Shown here: positions 1-6,166 of the stretch, piece after piece | How positions within the stretch are numbered: position 1 is the first letter of the stretch | Layout: the number at the start of each line of letters is the position of its first letter | Assembly: GCA_938004075.1 (NCBI GenBank) | Contig: CALKWP010000167.1 | Span: forward strand, 1 to 16,094 | DNA: 16,094 bases | Reading direction: 5' to 3' | From: an uncultured Methanomassiliicoccales archaeon | Lineage (GTDB): Archaea; Thermoplasmatota; Thermoplasmata; SG8-5 | The notes under the pieces: generated by a model | Seen by the model: only the letters and a program-made list of their open reading frames with translations | Databases searched by the model: none | Told to the model about the DNA's origin: nothing | Program-made: the position numbers and the translations under genes

Positions 1-47
1 GAGATGGTGATTCGTGACTGGAGTTCAGACGTGTGCTCTTCCGATCT
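1..47. other. Illumina sequencing adapter remnant (not genomic)
   Basis: Bases 14-47 match the Illumina TruSeq read-2 adapter exactly as I know it; on the minus strand it begins AGATCGGAAGAGC at position 47. Bases 1-5 (GAGAT) fit the end of the P7 oligo, and the eight bases at 6-13 (GGTGATTC) sit where an i7 index belongs. Translations of this stretch give the familiar artefact peptides SSDVCSSDL (plus strand) and EIGRAHV (minus strand). The stretch is untrimmed library sequence assembled onto a contig end and carries no biology. Confidence 0.97.
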
Positions 48-270
48 CCCCGATGAGGACAAGCCCGTCCGCTCTTTCCACGCCTTTCGCGTCCCTGTCC
101 CAGTTGGGAATGCCCTTTTCCTTGCCCATCTTCAACATCTCCTGGGCAATCATCTTTCGCTCGATTTCTCCGCAAATCTTGACTTCTATGTAATCCTGGC
201 CCGCGCCTTTCGGCGCTGTCACTGCCGCAATGCGCATCAGTTCCGCAACCATGTCAACTGCTTTGTCCAT
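48..270 (-). CDS. DUF2148-type ferredoxin-domain protein, N-terminal 74 residues only
   Basis: This is the start of a gene whose remainder is lost at the adapter junction. The genuine part is 74 residues; the apparent C-terminus IGRAHV and its stop codon come from the adapter. The pattern AELMRIAAVTAPKGAG near residues 9-24, then IEVKI, a long helix, and RDAKGVERADGLVLIG near the break resemble the N-terminus of archaeal and bacterial DUF2148 proteins. Those are small cysteine-containing proteins annotated as ferredoxin-domain proteins of unknown function; the cysteine-rich part would lie in the missing half. The ATG at 268-270 is preceded by GGTGAT three bases upstream, a good Shine-Dalgarno match that sits over the upstream hydrolase stop. 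The gap to that gene is 4 nt, so it is probably the last known member of that operon. Family assignment is from memory of the pattern. Confidence 0.7.
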
Positions 271-274
271 TGTA

Positions 275-1048
275 TCACCCGATCTTTATGATGTCTCCGA
301 TTTCAAACTGCGATGCCGGAGTTACCGTGAGATTCCTTCCGGCCTGCCTGAGCGCCAGTTCCGCCTCTTCAAAAGCTATCTCCGGCTTGTTGTTCTCCTG
401 GCTGAGATGGGCCAGCGTGACGTGTTTTGTTCTTTCACCCACTACATTCACCAGCATCTCCGCGGATTGAACATTTGAAAGGTGCCCTTGTTTCCCCAGA
501 ATGCGCTTCTTCAGGAACGCCGGGTATGGCCCCTCCTTCAGCATCTGCACATCATGATTAGATTCCAGGATGATGGCATCCGCATTCATGAATCGCTCTT
601 CCAGGCCGGGCGTGATGTGCCCCAGGTCTGTTGCGATGGCCAGTTTCGAGCCGTTGTTGGTGATTTCAAAGCCAACTGTCTGGCTTGCGTCATGGCAGAC
701 CTCGAATGGAGTTATTTTGAATAAACCCAGAGATTCAGGGATTCCAGGTGCCAGCTCCGGCTCGGTCATTGTTCCGTACTTCGCATCGAGCCACCTGTGG
801 ACCGCGGATGTGGAAAGCACTCTTGCACCCAGTTTTCTCTGCATCGTTCTGGCGCCATTCACATGGTCCACATGCTCGTGGGATATGAAAATGGTGCTGA
901 GATTATCTGCATCCAGGCCGACACAATCCAGTCTCCTGACGGTTTCCTTGCAAGAGAATCCCGCATCGACCAGGAAGAGGTCTTCGCTGTCCCAAACCGC
1001 CACCGAGTTCCCGCTGCTGCCGCTGCCGAGCACGCATGCGTAAAACAT
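275..1048 (-). CDS. MBL-fold metallo-hydrolase, WalJ/YycJ-like
   Basis: A 257-residue cytosolic protein with no signal peptide or membrane segment. It opens with the family strand LGSGSSGNS at residues 8-15, followed by VDAGFS near 27-32, and has the metal-binding motif SHEHVDH (His57, His59, Asp61, His62). Later landmarks are ATDLGH, ESNHDVQML, KGQGHLSN-like sequence and LAHLSQENN, which together are typical of the YycJ/WalJ branch of the metallo-beta-lactamase superfamily. Members bind two metal ions and are predicted hydrolases; some relatives are DNA exonucleases, but the substrate here cannot be read from the sequence. The length matches the family (about 255-265). The ATG lies 2 nt after the stop of the dehydrogenase gene, so the two are almost certainly co-transcribed, although no functional link is obvious. 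Confidence 0.9.
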   Translation of the reverse strand: MFYACVLGSGSSGNSVAVWDSEDLFLVDAGFSCKETVRRLDCVGLDADNLSTIFISHEHVDHVNGARTMQRKLGARVLSTSAVHRWLDAKYGTMTEPELAPGIPESLGLFKITPFEVCHDASQTVGFEITNNGSKLAIATDLGHITPGLEERFMNADAIILESNHDVQMLKEGPYPAFLKKRILGKQGHLSNVQSAEMLVNVVGERTKHVTLAHLSQENNKPEIAFEEAELALRQAGRNLTVTPASQFEIGDIIKIG

Positions 1049-1050
1049 GC

Positions 1051-2172
1051 TCAGAGTTTCCCGGCAATGGCATTGGCCATGTCTGTCGTGGTCGCGCTTC
1101 CACCCATGTCGTATGTGCGAATCTTGCCTTCCTTTATGACTTCGGAAACGGCCTTCTCCAGTTTCTCAGCCATTGCCTTCTCGCCTAGCCAGTCAAGCAT
1201 CATCTTGGCTGCGAGAATTGTTGCGATAGGATTCGCCTTCAGTTTGCCGTAATGCTTGGGAGCGCTTCCGTGCGTGGGTTCGAAGACCGCGAGCTTGGTT
1301 CCGATGTTCCCGGAGCAGCCGAATCCAAGGCCGCCGACCATCTGGGCGCAGAGGTCGGAAACGATGTCGCCGTAAAGATTCGGAGCGACCAGCACGTCAT
1401 AGTTGTGCGGGTTCTTGAGCAGCCACATGCACATGGCGTCAATGTTTGCATTGTCCATCTCAATACCTGGATAATCCTTTGCAACGGTTTTTGCCTGTTC
1501 CAGGAATAGGCCGTCAGTTGCCCTTACCACATTAGCCTTGTGAACGACCGTGACCTTTTTTCTGCCGTGCTCCTTGGCGAACTCGAAGGCGGCGCGGATT
1601 ATCCTCTCCGAGCCCTTCTTGGTGTTTATCTTGCAGGATATTGCATACTGGTCGCCTGGCAGATCCTTGAATGGCGCGAATGTCTTCGGCGCGGTCTCTT
1701 TCAGAACGTCTCTCAGGGAATCCGGGACCGTGTTGAATTCCACGCCAACGTACAGGTCCTCGGTGTTCTCCCTGAATACAACGATATCAATGTTATCTTT
1801 GTAATTCAACGGGTTGCCGTCATATCCTTTTATTGGTCTCAGGCAGATGTAAAGGTCGAACAGCTGGCGCATCCTCACGATGGGCGAGCGATAGACCATG
1901 CCCTTTCCCTGAAGCGCGGGAACAAGCTCCTTCTCGGCTTCCTTAACCGGTTTCGAGGTTATAGCCCCGAACATCGCAGCATCGACGCTGTTCAGCAGGT
2001 CAACCGTCCTCTGAGGGAAAGCGTCCCCTTCCTTGCACCAGCAGTCCCACCCGATGTCACCGTGGATGTACTCGGCATCAAGGCCGAGCCTGTCCAGGAC
2101 TATCTTTGCTGCATCCATTACCTCGTTTCCAATCCCGTCGCCCGGCAGCCAGGCGATTTTGTATTTTGCCAT
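1051..2172 (-). CDS. Isocitrate/isopropylmalate dehydrogenase family, probably isocitrate dehydrogenase
   Basis: A complete 373-residue beta-decarboxylating dehydrogenase. Visible landmarks are PGDGIG (10-15), the substrate loop RSPIVRMR (95-102), FRENTEDLYVGVE (133-145, with Tyr141), the catalytic lysine in HKANVVR (Lys212), the metal-binding aspartates in NLYGDIVSD (Asp269, Asp273), and the nucleotide loop HGSAPKHYG (301-309). The segment LYICLRPIKGY resembles isocitrate dehydrogenase more than isopropylmalate dehydrogenase, so oxidation of isocitrate to 2-oxoglutarate in the citric acid cycle is the best guess. Homoisocitrate or isopropylmalate activity is not excluded. Against E. coli Icd, the NADP-contact position Lys344 is kept (Lys306) but Tyr345 and Val351 are His307 and Ala313, so cofactor preference is unclear. 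A strong GGAGGT ribosome site stands 8 nt before the ATG. It appears to lead a three-gene operon. Confidence 0.88.
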   Translation of the reverse strand: MAKYKIAWLPGDGIGNEVMDAAKIVLDRLGLDAEYIHGDIGWDCWCKEGDAFPQRTVDLLNSVDAAMFGAITSKPVKEAEKELVPALQGKGMVYRSPIVRMRQLFDLYICLRPIKGYDGNPLNYKDNIDIVVFRENTEDLYVGVEFNTVPDSLRDVLKETAPKTFAPFKDLPGDQYAISCKINTKKGSERIIRAAFEFAKEHGRKKVTVVHKANVVRATDGLFLEQAKTVAKDYPGIEMDNANIDAMCMWLLKNPHNYDVLVAPNLYGDIVSDLCAQMVGGLGFGCSGNIGTKLAVFEPTHGSAPKHYGKLKANPIATILAAKMMLDWLGEKAMAEKLEKAVSEVIKEGKIRTYDMGGSATTTDMANAIAGKL

Positions 2173-2180
2173 TGAACAAT

Positions 2181-2186
2181 ACCTCC
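2181..2186 (-). promoter_or_regulatory. Ribosome binding site of the dehydrogenase
   Basis: GGAGGT read on the minus strand, 8 nt before the ATG at 2172. It fixes the start codon and implies a leadered transcript for this gene, unlike mntP across the same intergenic region. Confidence 0.8.
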
Positions 2187-2228
2187 GAAAGGGGGTTGCA
2201 TCCCTTGCATATAGTGATGGTAAAGTGG

Positions 2229-2236
2229 TATAAAAG
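2229..2236 (-). promoter_or_regulatory. Candidate TATA box for the dehydrogenase operon
   Basis: Minus-strand CTTTTATA lies 57 nt or more before the ATG. Transcription would start about 26 nt downstream, near 2206, leaving a leader of about 34 nt with room for the GGAGGT site. A second, poorer box CTATATGC occurs at 2208-2215. The same bases read TATAAAAG on the plus strand and could serve the divergent mntP instead. Confidence 0.4.
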
Positions 2237-2269
2237 CAGTGTGCCGTACTTCGAAAATTTGCCGCGATG

Positions 2270-2277
2270 TTAATATA
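2270..2277 (+). promoter_or_regulatory. TATA box of mntP, spaced for a leaderless start
   Basis: TTAATATA is centred 26.5 nt before the ATG at 2300, the usual distance between an archaeal TATA box and the transcription start. This predicts that the mRNA begins at or next to that ATG. There is no Shine-Dalgarno sequence before the ATG. Confidence 0.55.
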
Positions 2278-2299
2278 CGATATCTACTTTTCAACGGGT

Positions 2300-2857
2300 A
2301 TGGACATATCCGTGATACTGCTGACTGCCATAGGCCTTGCCATGGACTGCCTGGCAGTTTCCCTTTCCTGCGGCATCGTCCTGCCGGGATTCGAGAGAAG
2401 GGACGCGCTCAGGCTTGGCCTGTTCTTCGGTGGATTCCAGGGGCTGATGTTCTTTCTGGGCTGGGCGGGTGGAACCACATTCGCGGATTACATTGGCGCG
2501 GTCGACCACTGGATTGCTTTCATCCTCCTGCTGGTGATAGGCCTGAAGATGATTCGCGAAGGGTTGGAGAATGACTTCGAATGCGCCAACCTGGACATCC
2601 GCAATCTTAAGGTGATTATCACACTTTCAATAGCTACCAGCATCGACGCACTCGCCATTGGCATATCGTATGCATTGCTTGACATAGCGATACTTGTGCC
2701 AACCCTGGTCATCGCTCTGGCATCGTTCGGATTCGCTTTCGCCGGAGGAACATTCGGCTGCAAGCTCGGAGAGCGATTCGGAAAGAGGATGGAGATACTG
2801 GGCGGAATCATCCTGATAGGGCTTGGCCTGAAGATACTGCTGGAGCACCTGTTTTAA
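2300..2857 (+). CDS. mntP: MntP-type manganese efflux pump
   Basis: A 185-residue integral membrane protein with about six hydrophobic segments arranged as two three-helix halves. It carries the MntP hallmark acidic residues within membrane helices: Asp16 in LAMDCLAVS and Asp116 in TSIDALAIG. In E. coli MntP, as I recall, the equivalents are Asp16 and Asp118, and both proteins are about 185-190 residues. Members export Mn(II) across the cytoplasmic membrane. The reading frame is open back to an ATG at 2267, but that would add 11 residues. I chose 2300 because it reproduces the family's spacing from Met1 to Asp16 exactly and has a TATA box 26.5 nt upstream. The stop codon overlaps that of the converging TPR gene by three bases. 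No manganese riboswitch is evident in the short upstream region. Confidence 0.9.
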   Translation: MDISVILLTAIGLAMDCLAVSLSCGIVLPGFERRDALRLGLFFGGFQGLMFFLGWAGGTTFADYIGAVDHWIAFILLLVIGLKMIREGLENDFECANLDIRNLKVIITLSIATSIDALAIGISYALLDIAILVPTLVIALASFGFAFAGGTFGCKLGERFGKRMEILGGIILIGLGLKILLEHLF

Positions 2858-4218
2858 ACAAGCCCGGAATTGAATCCCCCGCTCCTGTGAATCATCTCCT
2901 GCATCTTGATGACATTCTTCTTGTCATTCACATCTTTGTACCAACCCAGCGCTATCTGCAGACTCTCAAGGGCCCTCTGGCCATCCCCCTTTCTCAGGAA
3001 TAGGGCTCCCAACTCCGCCCTGGCAATTGCAAGATGGTCTGGGGCCTTGGCGTTCGACACGACATCTATGCTTCTCTGGAACCTTTCAATGCCATCTGTC
3101 CATTGGCCCTTCTCCCTGTGATACTTTCCCCATGTGCAGTTCAGCTTGCTGTAAGCGACAGCGTCGGCAAAATTCCCGAGTATGTGCTCCGCCTTCTCGA
3201 GATGCACCCTTGCCTCATCCGCCCTTCCACTTTCTATCAATGCATTGGCCAGATATGTCAATGCCCATCCCTGGAGCACCAGCGCTCCCGAGTTCGCGCA
3301 GAAGGCGATTGACTGCATGTATCCATCTATCGCGGTTGCGAAGTCCCCTTGCTCCTCGTGAGCCCTAGCCAGATTGCATAATGTGCGCCCAGCTTCCGCA
3401 TAGTTGTCAATGGATTTGTAGAGGTCTATTGCCTCCTGGCTGTATTTGACTGAATTCTCGTAATCTTTCTGTTCGAGGTAAACCCTTCCCAATCCTGATT
3501 TGATGAGCGCGGTTGCACCGATCTTCTTGTTCTTTTCGTTCCTGGATTCGGTCTGCATGGGCTCGAGGGCATCCAGCGCTTTCATGTAATAATCACGCGC
3601 ATCATCATACATACCAAGGTGCCAGGATATGCCCCCAATGCCATTCCAGGACAGCGCCACATCGTAATGAACATCTGACCCGGCACCGGCCGAAATGGAT
3701 TTCTTGTACTCATCCACAGCATCATCGTAGGTTTTGCTGGAAAATGATAGTGCCCTTCCCATTATCCTGGATACTCGGGAGTCGAGCACCTTCCTCTCCT
3801 CGGGGCTGGCTTTCTCGAGCATCGCTCTTGCATTTGTCAGTGCCTCGATGCATTCCGCGTGGAGGCCGAGATCGAGCTTCTTGAGTGCGATAGTGATGTT
3901 TGCCTCTGCCAGATGCCTGAATGTGAATTGCTGCAGGTCATCATAGTTGCTTCTTTTGGCCTTATGAACAACATCCATTGCCGTTCTGTACTCCAGCATG
4001 CCCTTGTGCAATTCTCTTGCCCTCTTCTCTCCAATGTAATTCTTCAAAGCCCATTCCACTTTTTCAGAGAGTGGCTCAAGGTCAACATACTTGATGTTCT
4101 CGGGGTCAATGTTCAAGGTCTGGCATTGCTTCTCCAGTATGAATTTTCCTGTGAACCCCACCTCCTTTTCTAACATAATTGTTAGTTCTTTCTTTAAGTC
4201 AACTTCATCCAATTCCAA
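2854..4218 (-). CDS. Tetratricopeptide-repeat protein with an unassigned N-terminal domain
   Basis: A 454-residue, soluble, all-helical protein. From about residue 105 to 440 it shows successive TPR-like helix pairs, for example SWNGIGGISWHLGMYDDARDYY, IKSGLGRVYLEQKDYENSV, CNLARAHEEQGDFATAIDGY and AELGALFLRKGDGQRALESL in order, so it is expected to act as a protein-binding scaffold. The first 100 residues are different: a helical region with GFTGKFILEKQC near 21-32 and DLEPLSEKVEWAL near 46-58. I recall similar segments in front of TPR arrays in other archaeal proteins but cannot name a family. The start is unusual: no ATG is available, and the likely starts are TTG at 4218 or TTG at 4212, the latter with a run of seven Gs about 7 nt upstream. 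A good TATA box lies upstream. Partner and process are unknown. Confidence 0.8.
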   Translation of the reverse strand: MELDEVDLKKELTIMLEKEVGFTGKFILEKQCQTLNIDPENIKYVDLEPLSEKVEWALKNYIGEKRARELHKGMLEYRTAMDVVHKAKRSNYDDLQQFTFRHLAEANITIALKKLDLGLHAECIEALTNARAMLEKASPEERKVLDSRVSRIMGRALSFSSKTYDDAVDEYKKSISAGAGSDVHYDVALSWNGIGGISWHLGMYDDARDYYMKALDALEPMQTESRNEKNKKIGATALIKSGLGRVYLEQKDYENSVKYSQEAIDLYKSIDNYAEAGRTLCNLARAHEEQGDFATAIDGYMQSIAFCANSGALVLQGWALTYLANALIESGRADEARVHLEKAEHILGNFADAVAYSKLNCTWGKYHREKGQWTDGIERFQRSIDVVSNAKAPDHLAIARAELGALFLRKGDGQRALESLQIALGWYKDVNDKKNVIKMQEMIHRSGGFNSGLV

Positions 4219-4253
4219 TCCCCCCCACGGGTATTATTGTTTATGAATTTCCT

Positions 4254-4263
4254 GATATAAATA
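4254..4263 (-). promoter_or_regulatory. TATA box for the TPR gene
   Basis: Minus-strand TATTTATATC is the best archaeal TATA match in the window. Transcription would begin near 4233, giving a 15-21 nt leader that contains the G-run before the TTG start codons. It indicates the TPR gene is transcribed separately from the acyl-CoA dehydrogenase upstream. Confidence 0.6.
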
Positions 4264-4297
4264 CCCTATGCAAATATGTGTATTTTATTGTGAATAA

Positions 4298-4322
4298 TGA
4301 TATTGATTTCTCTACAATATCA
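4298..4322 (-). repeat. 8-bp perfect inverted repeat downstream of the acyl-CoA dehydrogenase
   Basis: TGATATTG at 4298-4305 and CAATATCA at 4315-4322 form a perfect 8-bp dyad with a 9-nt loop, starting 29 nt after the acyl-CoA dehydrogenase stop codon. It is AT-rich and followed by AT-rich sequence in the direction of transcription. It could be a 3' end hairpin or a regulator site for the TPR promoter 35 nt further on. Confidence 0.4.
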
Positions 4323-4350
4323 CAAAGGCTCATCCGCTTATCTGGGGTTT

Positions 4351-5493
4351 TCAGCGGCCGAGTATCGCCCTCGATATGACAATTCTCTGCACCTGGCTCG
4401 TGCCCTCGCCAATCTCCATCAATTTCGTATCGCGGAGCATGCGCTCGACCGGGTAGTCCTTCGTGTACCCGTATCCGCCGTGTATCTGGATGGCGTTCAG
4501 GCATGTCTGCGTCGCCATCTCGGATGCATAAAGTTTGGCCATTGACGCCTCCTTGGAGAACCTCATGCCCTTGTCTTCCATCCATGCTGCGCGATAGACG
4601 AGCAACCGTGACGCCTCGATGCGGGTAGCCATGTCTGCCAGCATCCACTGAATCGCCTGGAACTTGGCGATTGGGCGGCCGAACTGCTCCCTCTCCTTTG
4701 AGTAACGGACGGACTCGTCAAGCGCGCCCTGGGCTAATCCCACGGCTAATGCGCCCACTGCAGCCCGGCCCCTGTCCAGGATGTTCATTGCGCCGGTGAA
4801 TCCGGTGCCGGGTTCGCCGAGGATGTTCTCCTTTGGCACTCGGCAGTTCTCGAACACAAGTTCAGAGGTATGCGAGCCCCGCAGCCCGAGCTTGTCCTCG
4901 CTGGTTCCAAGGCTGTAACCGGGGGTTCCGGTCGGAACCACGAAAGCGCTGATGCCTTTCGGGCCTTTGGTTTTATCCGTGACTGCCATGACTGTGACAT
5001 AATCTCCGATGGCGGCGTTCGTGATGAAAATCTTGGTGCCGTTGATGACCCATTCATCTCCTTCCAGGACCGCGTTCGTGCGCATTCCGCCGGAATCCGA
5101 GCCAGCGCCCGCCTCTGTCAATGCCCACGCAGCCAGCTTCTTCCCGGCCGCGATGTCTGGAACCCACTTCCTCCGCTGCTCCTCATTGCCCCTTTCGAAG
5201 ATATGCCCCAGGCCAAGCGAGTTGTGCGCTTCCATGACGATGCCAGTAGAGCCGCACACCCTGGCAATTTCCTCCAGGGCGATCATGTAAGAAATCTTGT
5301 CGCATCCCGCACCGCCGTACTCCTTTGGCACGGTCATGCCCATCAGGTTCATCTCTCCCATGCGGTTCAGGATGTCTCTCGGAACGTCGCCGTTCTTGTC
5401 AATCTCGCCAGCGATGGGCTTGATCTCCTTCTCCGCGAATGCGCGGACGGTGCTCCTGAGCATCAGGTGTTCCTTGGTGGGTGTGAAATCCAT
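4351..5493 (-). CDS. Acyl-CoA dehydrogenase
   Basis: A complete 380-residue FAD-dependent acyl-CoA dehydrogenase, which introduces the alpha-beta double bond into acyl-CoA and passes electrons to an electron-transfer flavoprotein. It has the three-part family layout: an N-terminal helical domain (1-120), a beta domain with the FAD/substrate signature ALTEAGAGSD near 123-132 and ITNAAIGD, and a C-terminal helical domain with REQFGRPI, QIHGGYGYTKDYPVERM and the closing IGEGTSQVQR. Glu363 in GEGTSQ is at the position of the catalytic base of short- and medium-chain enzymes. Chain length or a branched substrate cannot be told from sequence. No thiolase, hydratase or ETF gene is adjacent. The start ATG has GGTAATTCAC before it, a weak ribosome site; a TATA-like CTAATAAAC occurs near 5525-5533. 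Confidence 0.93.
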   Translation of the reverse strand: MDFTPTKEHLMLRSTVRAFAEKEIKPIAGEIDKNGDVPRDILNRMGEMNLMGMTVPKEYGGAGCDKISYMIALEEIARVCGSTGIVMEAHNSLGLGHIFERGNEEQRRKWVPDIAAGKKLAAWALTEAGAGSDSGGMRTNAVLEGDEWVINGTKIFITNAAIGDYVTVMAVTDKTKGPKGISAFVVPTGTPGYSLGTSEDKLGLRGSHTSELVFENCRVPKENILGEPGTGFTGAMNILDRGRAAVGALAVGLAQGALDESVRYSKEREQFGRPIAKFQAIQWMLADMATRIEASRLLVYRAAWMEDKGMRFSKEASMAKLYASEMATQTCLNAIQIHGGYGYTKDYPVERMLRDTKLMEIGEGTSQVQRIVISRAILGR

Positions 5494-5573
5494 GTGAATT
5501 ACCGACCCCTCAATTGACTCTGTTTATTAGTATTTTCGCTTGATTACTTTGCATGAATGTTCTCATTGGCGTT

Positions 5574-5972
5574 TCATTCAGAGGTGAGTTTCACCAGTTC
5601 CCGCACCTTCGCCTCTATCTTATCCCGGGCAATCCTATAATCTCCAATCGTTCCCCCATACGGGTCCTCGATCTCCCAGTCATCGAATAGGTCAATGTAA
5701 ACCGCCGGGCAGGAGTCCTCCACGCCGCAGCCCATGGATATTAGGATATCTGCCCATTCCACCATCCCGGCGGAAAGGGCTTTCGGCTTCTGGCGGGAGA
5801 TGTCTATGCCTTTCTCGTGCATCACCTCAATCGCAAGGCCGGACACCTTGCTGGCGGGCTTCGTGCCCGCACTCCTGACTTCCAGTTTGCCTTTGCCCAG
5901 ATGCTTTGCAAAACCTTCCGCCATCTGGCTTCTGCAGGAATTTCCCACGCAGAGGAAAAGGACGCGGTTCAG
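5574..5972 (-). CDS. arsC: ArsC / low-molecular-weight phosphatase family protein with probable CTG start
   Basis: A 132-residue protein of the LMW-phosphatase fold, probably a thiol-dependent arsenate reductase. The active-site loop is CVGNSCR (Cys8 to Arg14). Two more cysteines (Cys82 and Cys88, in MGCGVEDSC) stand where thioredoxin-coupled ArsC enzymes have their relay pair, and DWEIEDP (Asp103) supplies the general acid. The first standard start codon, GTG at 5948, falls inside the active-site loop and would delete Cys8, so it cannot be the true start. Upstream in frame, before a TAG at 6000-6002, there is no ATG, GTG or TTG. The best candidate is CTG at 5970-5972, giving MNRVLFLCVGNSC, with GGTGAT three bases before it and a 4-nt CTGA overlap with the previous gene. 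A phosphotyrosine phosphatase role is the alternative. No other ars gene is nearby. Confidence 0.82.
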   Translation of the reverse strand: MNRVLFLCVGNSCRSQMAEGFAKHLGKGKLEVRSAGTKPASKVSGLAIEVMHEKGIDISRQKPKALSAGMVEWADILISMGCGVEDSCPAVYIDLFDDWEIEDPYGGTIGDYRIARDKIEAKVRELVKLTSE

Positions 5973-6166
5973 AATATCACCGAGCCCAGGAATACAATGC
6001 TAAACATTAATATTAATATTATTATAATTATAAGAATTAATATTTTGGCTGGCGCCGAGAATATGCCGAGGTAATTGCCCGCAATTTTGGAGTAGGAATA
6101 CGCATTGACCTTTCCTTTCTTCTGCTTCTTCCCTTTCATCGACCGGACAATGCCACTTGGATGCAT
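5969..6166 (-). CDS. Small Ile-rich single-span membrane protein, unknown function
   Basis: About 65 residues if translation begins at the ATG at 6164-6166, which overlaps the dus stop as TAATG; an inner ATG at 6137-6139 would give 56 residues beginning MKGKKQKKGK. The N-terminal part is strongly basic, the middle reads YSYSKIAGNYLGIFSAPAK, and the C-terminal third is a run of Ile, Leu, Met and Phe long enough for one membrane helix. The positive-inside rule puts the N-terminus in the cytoplasm. The codons of the hydrophobic run make a very AT-rich patch at about 6001-6045, unlike the surrounding DNA. The gene sits between dus and arsC with overlaps on both sides (1 nt and 4 nt), which argues that it is translated. 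It is small and basic like Sec61-beta, but I see none of that family's motifs. Confidence 0.6.
   Translation of the reverse strand: MHPSGIVRSMKGKKQKKGKVNAYSYSKIAGNYLGIFSAPAKILILIIIIILILMFSIVFLGSVIF
5976..5981 (-). promoter_or_regulatory. Shine-Dalgarno site supporting the CTG start of arsC
   Basis: GGTGAT on the minus strand, exactly three bases before the CTG at 5972. The same GGTGAT-plus-three arrangement precedes the ATG of the DUF2148 gene at 270, and GGTG begins nine bases before the ATGs of pyrI and the flavoprotein. This decides the start in favour of the CTG. Confidence 0.6.

Noticed and set aside
4..291. Plus-strand 95-residue ORF at the contig start
   Set aside because: Its first residues (WSSDVCSSDL) are translated adapter and the rest is antisense to the DUF2148 gene.
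1540..2175. Plus-strand ORF of 211 residues
   Set aside because: Antisense to the dehydrogenase gene; no motif.
2303..2857. Manganese riboswitch before mntP
   Set aside because: The upstream region is short, the start looks leaderless, and no matching structure is apparent.
4870..5517. Plus-strand ORF of 215 residues
   Set aside because: Antisense to the acyl-CoA dehydrogenase, which is clearly the real gene.
5574..5948. GTG at 5946-5948 as the arsC start
   Set aside because: It would remove the active-site cysteine and the first beta strand of the fold.
5969..6139. Small membrane protein as Sec61-beta/SecG
   Set aside because: Size and charge are compatible, but the conserved motifs of that family are not visible.
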